Of a stretch of DNA of 13,235 nt, positions 12,759-13,235 are shown piece after piece. The translations under genes and the position numbers were made by a program. Positions within the stretch are counted from its first letter, which is position 1. Each line of letters starts with the position of its first letter. The stretch comes from DATLGB01 sp035540675 (lineage in GTDB: Bacteria > Actinomycetota > Thermoleophilia > Solirubrobacterales > Solirubrobacteraceae), in the NCBI GenBank assembly GCA_035540675.1, contig DATLGB010000146.1:1-13235 (forward strand), written 5' to 3'. Under the pieces are notes generated by a model, which saw only the letters and a list, made by a program, of their open reading frames with translations, was not told where the DNA came from and made no database searches.

Positions 12759-12780
12759 GGGGCGCAAACCCTCGCGCCCC
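12759..12780 (+). terminator. Hairpin downstream of the CBS gene
   Basis: GGGGCGC (12759-12765) and GCGCCCC (12774-12780) form a 7-bp stem with an 8-nt loop, followed by TCTGT. It lies 29 nt after the CBS stop codon and is a plausible but not strong terminator. Confidence 0.4.
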
Positions 12781-12810
12781 TCTGTGGCGCCCTGGGCCAG
12801 GTGAGGGGGT

Positions 12811-13045
12811 CGGGTGCCGGATGCGTGCCACGTCGGAGGTTGGTCCGTTTCGGCGCTGCGGAGGGTCAGACCCCTCAAGGCAGCCCAAGGTGGGGGGTCG
12901 GGTGCCGAATCCGTGCCACGTCGGACGTGGTTCGTTTCGTGGTCGCACAGCGAGCCGAATACGTGCCACGTCGGACGTGGTCCGTCTGGTGGTCGCATCG
13001 CGAGCCGAATACGTGCCACCTCGGCGTGGGGCGGCACGTGGTCAG
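12811..13045. repeat. Repeat array with a 50-bp period and CCACGTC-G-GACGTGG palindrome
   Basis: Four related units begin GCCG(A/G)AT..CGTGCCAC at 12816, 12904, 12954 and 13004. The last three are exactly 50 bp apart; the first is 88 bp before the second because a segment with the GGGTC/GACCC palindrome lies between them. Units 2 and 3 carry the perfect palindrome CCACGTC-G-GACGTGG (12916-12930 and 12966-12980); units 1 and 4 are degenerate. Units 1 and 2 also share GGGGGTCGGGTGCCG on the left. An open frame crosses the array on each strand, but neither looks like a protein. The array is most likely a non-coding repeat family. Confidence 0.8.
12860..12876. repeat. GGAGGGTCAGACCCCTC palindromic repeat, copy 1
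   Basis: GGGTC-A-GACCC with near-symmetrical flanks. An identical 17-bp copy lies at 13083-13099. Both are preceded by GCGCTGCG. Confidence 0.8.
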
Positions 13046-13082
13046 GATGCTGGGCGCGCGGCTGCGTCGCGCTGCGCAGCGG

Positions 13083-13099
13083 GGAGGGTCAGACCCCTC
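13083..13099. repeat. GGAGGGTCAGACCCCTC palindromic repeat, copy 2
   Basis: Identical in all 17 bases to 12860-12876. It lies just before the second copy of the 40-bp direct repeat. The two copies bracket most of the 50-bp array. Confidence 0.8.
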
Positions 13100-13110
13100 G
13101 ATGCGGAAGC

Positions 13111-13150
13111 GGCGCGACGCCGCCCGTCGACGGCACCCCCGCGGCCGCGT
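13111..13150 (+). repeat. 40-bp direct repeat, copy 2 (non-coding copy of the CBS 3' end)
   Basis: Matches 12688-12727 at 36 of 40 positions, with the same GGCGCGACG start and GCGT end. The stop codon is not preserved (TGG instead of TAG). It probably reflects a local duplication spanning the repeat array. Confidence 0.65.
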
Positions 13151-13187
13151 GGCCGCGGCGGCGGGTGGACGGGGCGGCCGCCGCGGC
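13139..13187. terminator. Two overlapping hairpins after the right-hand minus-strand gene
   Basis: CCGCGGCC (13139-13146) pairs with GGCCGCGG (13151-13158), with loop GCGT. GCCGCGGCGGC (13152-13162) pairs with 13177-13187 in an 11-bp stem. The two share bases and so exclude each other. They lie directly beyond the probable stop codon at 13189-13191 in the minus direction. Confidence 0.4.
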
Positions 13188-13188
13188 G

Positions 13189-13235
13189 CTAGTGCGCCGA
13201 GTGGTCGAGCGGGAGCTCGTCGATGTCGCGGCGCA
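13189..13235 (-). CDS. Partial C-terminus of an unknown minus-strand gene
   Basis: A reading frame enters from the right edge on the minus strand and ends in TAG at 13189-13191. The visible residues are RRDIDELPLDHSAH followed by stop, with natural-looking composition and G/C third positions. A hairpin follows the stop immediately. At 14 residues the product cannot be identified, and chance cannot be excluded. Confidence 0.4.
   Translation of the reverse strand, partial: RRDIDELPLDHSAH

Noticed and set aside
12160..13037. Long minus-strand frames across the CBS gene and the repeat array, with repeated PTWH-type peptides
   Set aside because: The repeating peptides merely translate the 50-bp DNA units, and the frames are antisense to the CBS gene, which has clear domains.
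12904..13045. CRISPR-like array
   Set aside because: There are only three regularly spaced units, the 'spacers' are similar to each other, the repeats diverge, and no cas genes are near.
12811..13099. Insertion sequence or transposon remnant with terminal inverted repeats
   Set aside because: No transposase fragment is readable. The two GGGTC/GACCC palindromes could be called ends, but no convincing target duplication borders them; the 40-bp direct repeat is too long and imperfect for one.
12743..13192. 149-residue plus-strand frame across the repeat array
   Set aside because: It crosses all repeats and hairpins, and its peptide is Arg/Gly/Pro-rich with no domain; the frame is open because of base composition.
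1..13235. tRNA, rRNA, riboswitch, or phage/defence genes
   Set aside because: Reading both strands, I found no GTTCRANNC-type tRNA arm in a cloverleaf context, no rRNA segments, no known riboswitch core and no nuclease, integrase or toxin-antitoxin motifs.

Overview
The window is very GC-rich (roughly 70% or more by eye), with strong G/C third-position bias and actinobacterial-type gene content. The caa3-type oxidase operon interleaved with a tandem UspA-like gene, together with the compact gene style, suggests an actinomycete of the class Thermoleophilia (Solirubrobacterales-like soil bacteria). That placement is an inference from style and gene order, not from a marker gene.

Left part (1-1466): a cold-shock protein gene with a promoter-like site and a leader of about 100 nt, a strong hairpin terminator, a secreted four-cysteine protein of unknown function, a second very strong hairpin, and an unusually AT-rich patch carrying three perfect tandem copies of a 13-bp unit. 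Next comes a minus-strand three-gene operon (3172 down to 1467): a small zinc-ribbon protein, a Gly/Thr/Pro-rich lipoprotein and a tandem-GAF protein. It diverges from a GT4 glycosyltransferase gene across only 42 bp. After the glycosyltransferase, on the plus strand, lies a lipoprotein that fuses a c-type cytochrome to a cupredoxin.

Centre (5580-11599, all minus strand): a tightly packed seven-gene operon, read right to left. It encodes ctaC (CuA subunit II with a C-terminal cytochrome c), ctaD (subunit I, A2/YS-motif type), a tandem UspA-like protein, ctaE (subunit III), a 38-aa single-TM protein, the ctaG assembly factor and an uncharacterised protein. Gaps run from -4 to +22 nt. Together these should build and run a caa3-type proton-pumping oxygen reductase. 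The convergent cytochrome c-cupredoxin lipoprotein is a plausible electron donor to it. Its start region shares an identical 11-bp element, at an identical distance from the ATG, with ctaC.

Right part (11600-13235): a stand-alone AraC-type DNA-binding protein, divergent from a two-CBS-domain protein, and then about 460 bp of non-coding repeat DNA. The repeats include a 50-bp-period array containing the palindrome CCACGTC-G-GACGTGG, two copies of a 17-bp GGGTC/GACCC palindrome, and an imperfect 40-bp copy of the 3' end of the CBS gene. The last 47 bases appear to be the C-terminus of another minus-strand gene.

The most interesting items are the unannotated 38-aa oxidase-operon protein, the UspA-like gene inside the oxidase operon, the cytochrome c-cupredoxin fusion with its shared start element, and the repeat cluster downstream of the CBS gene. 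I see no phage, transposase, CRISPR or defence genes.
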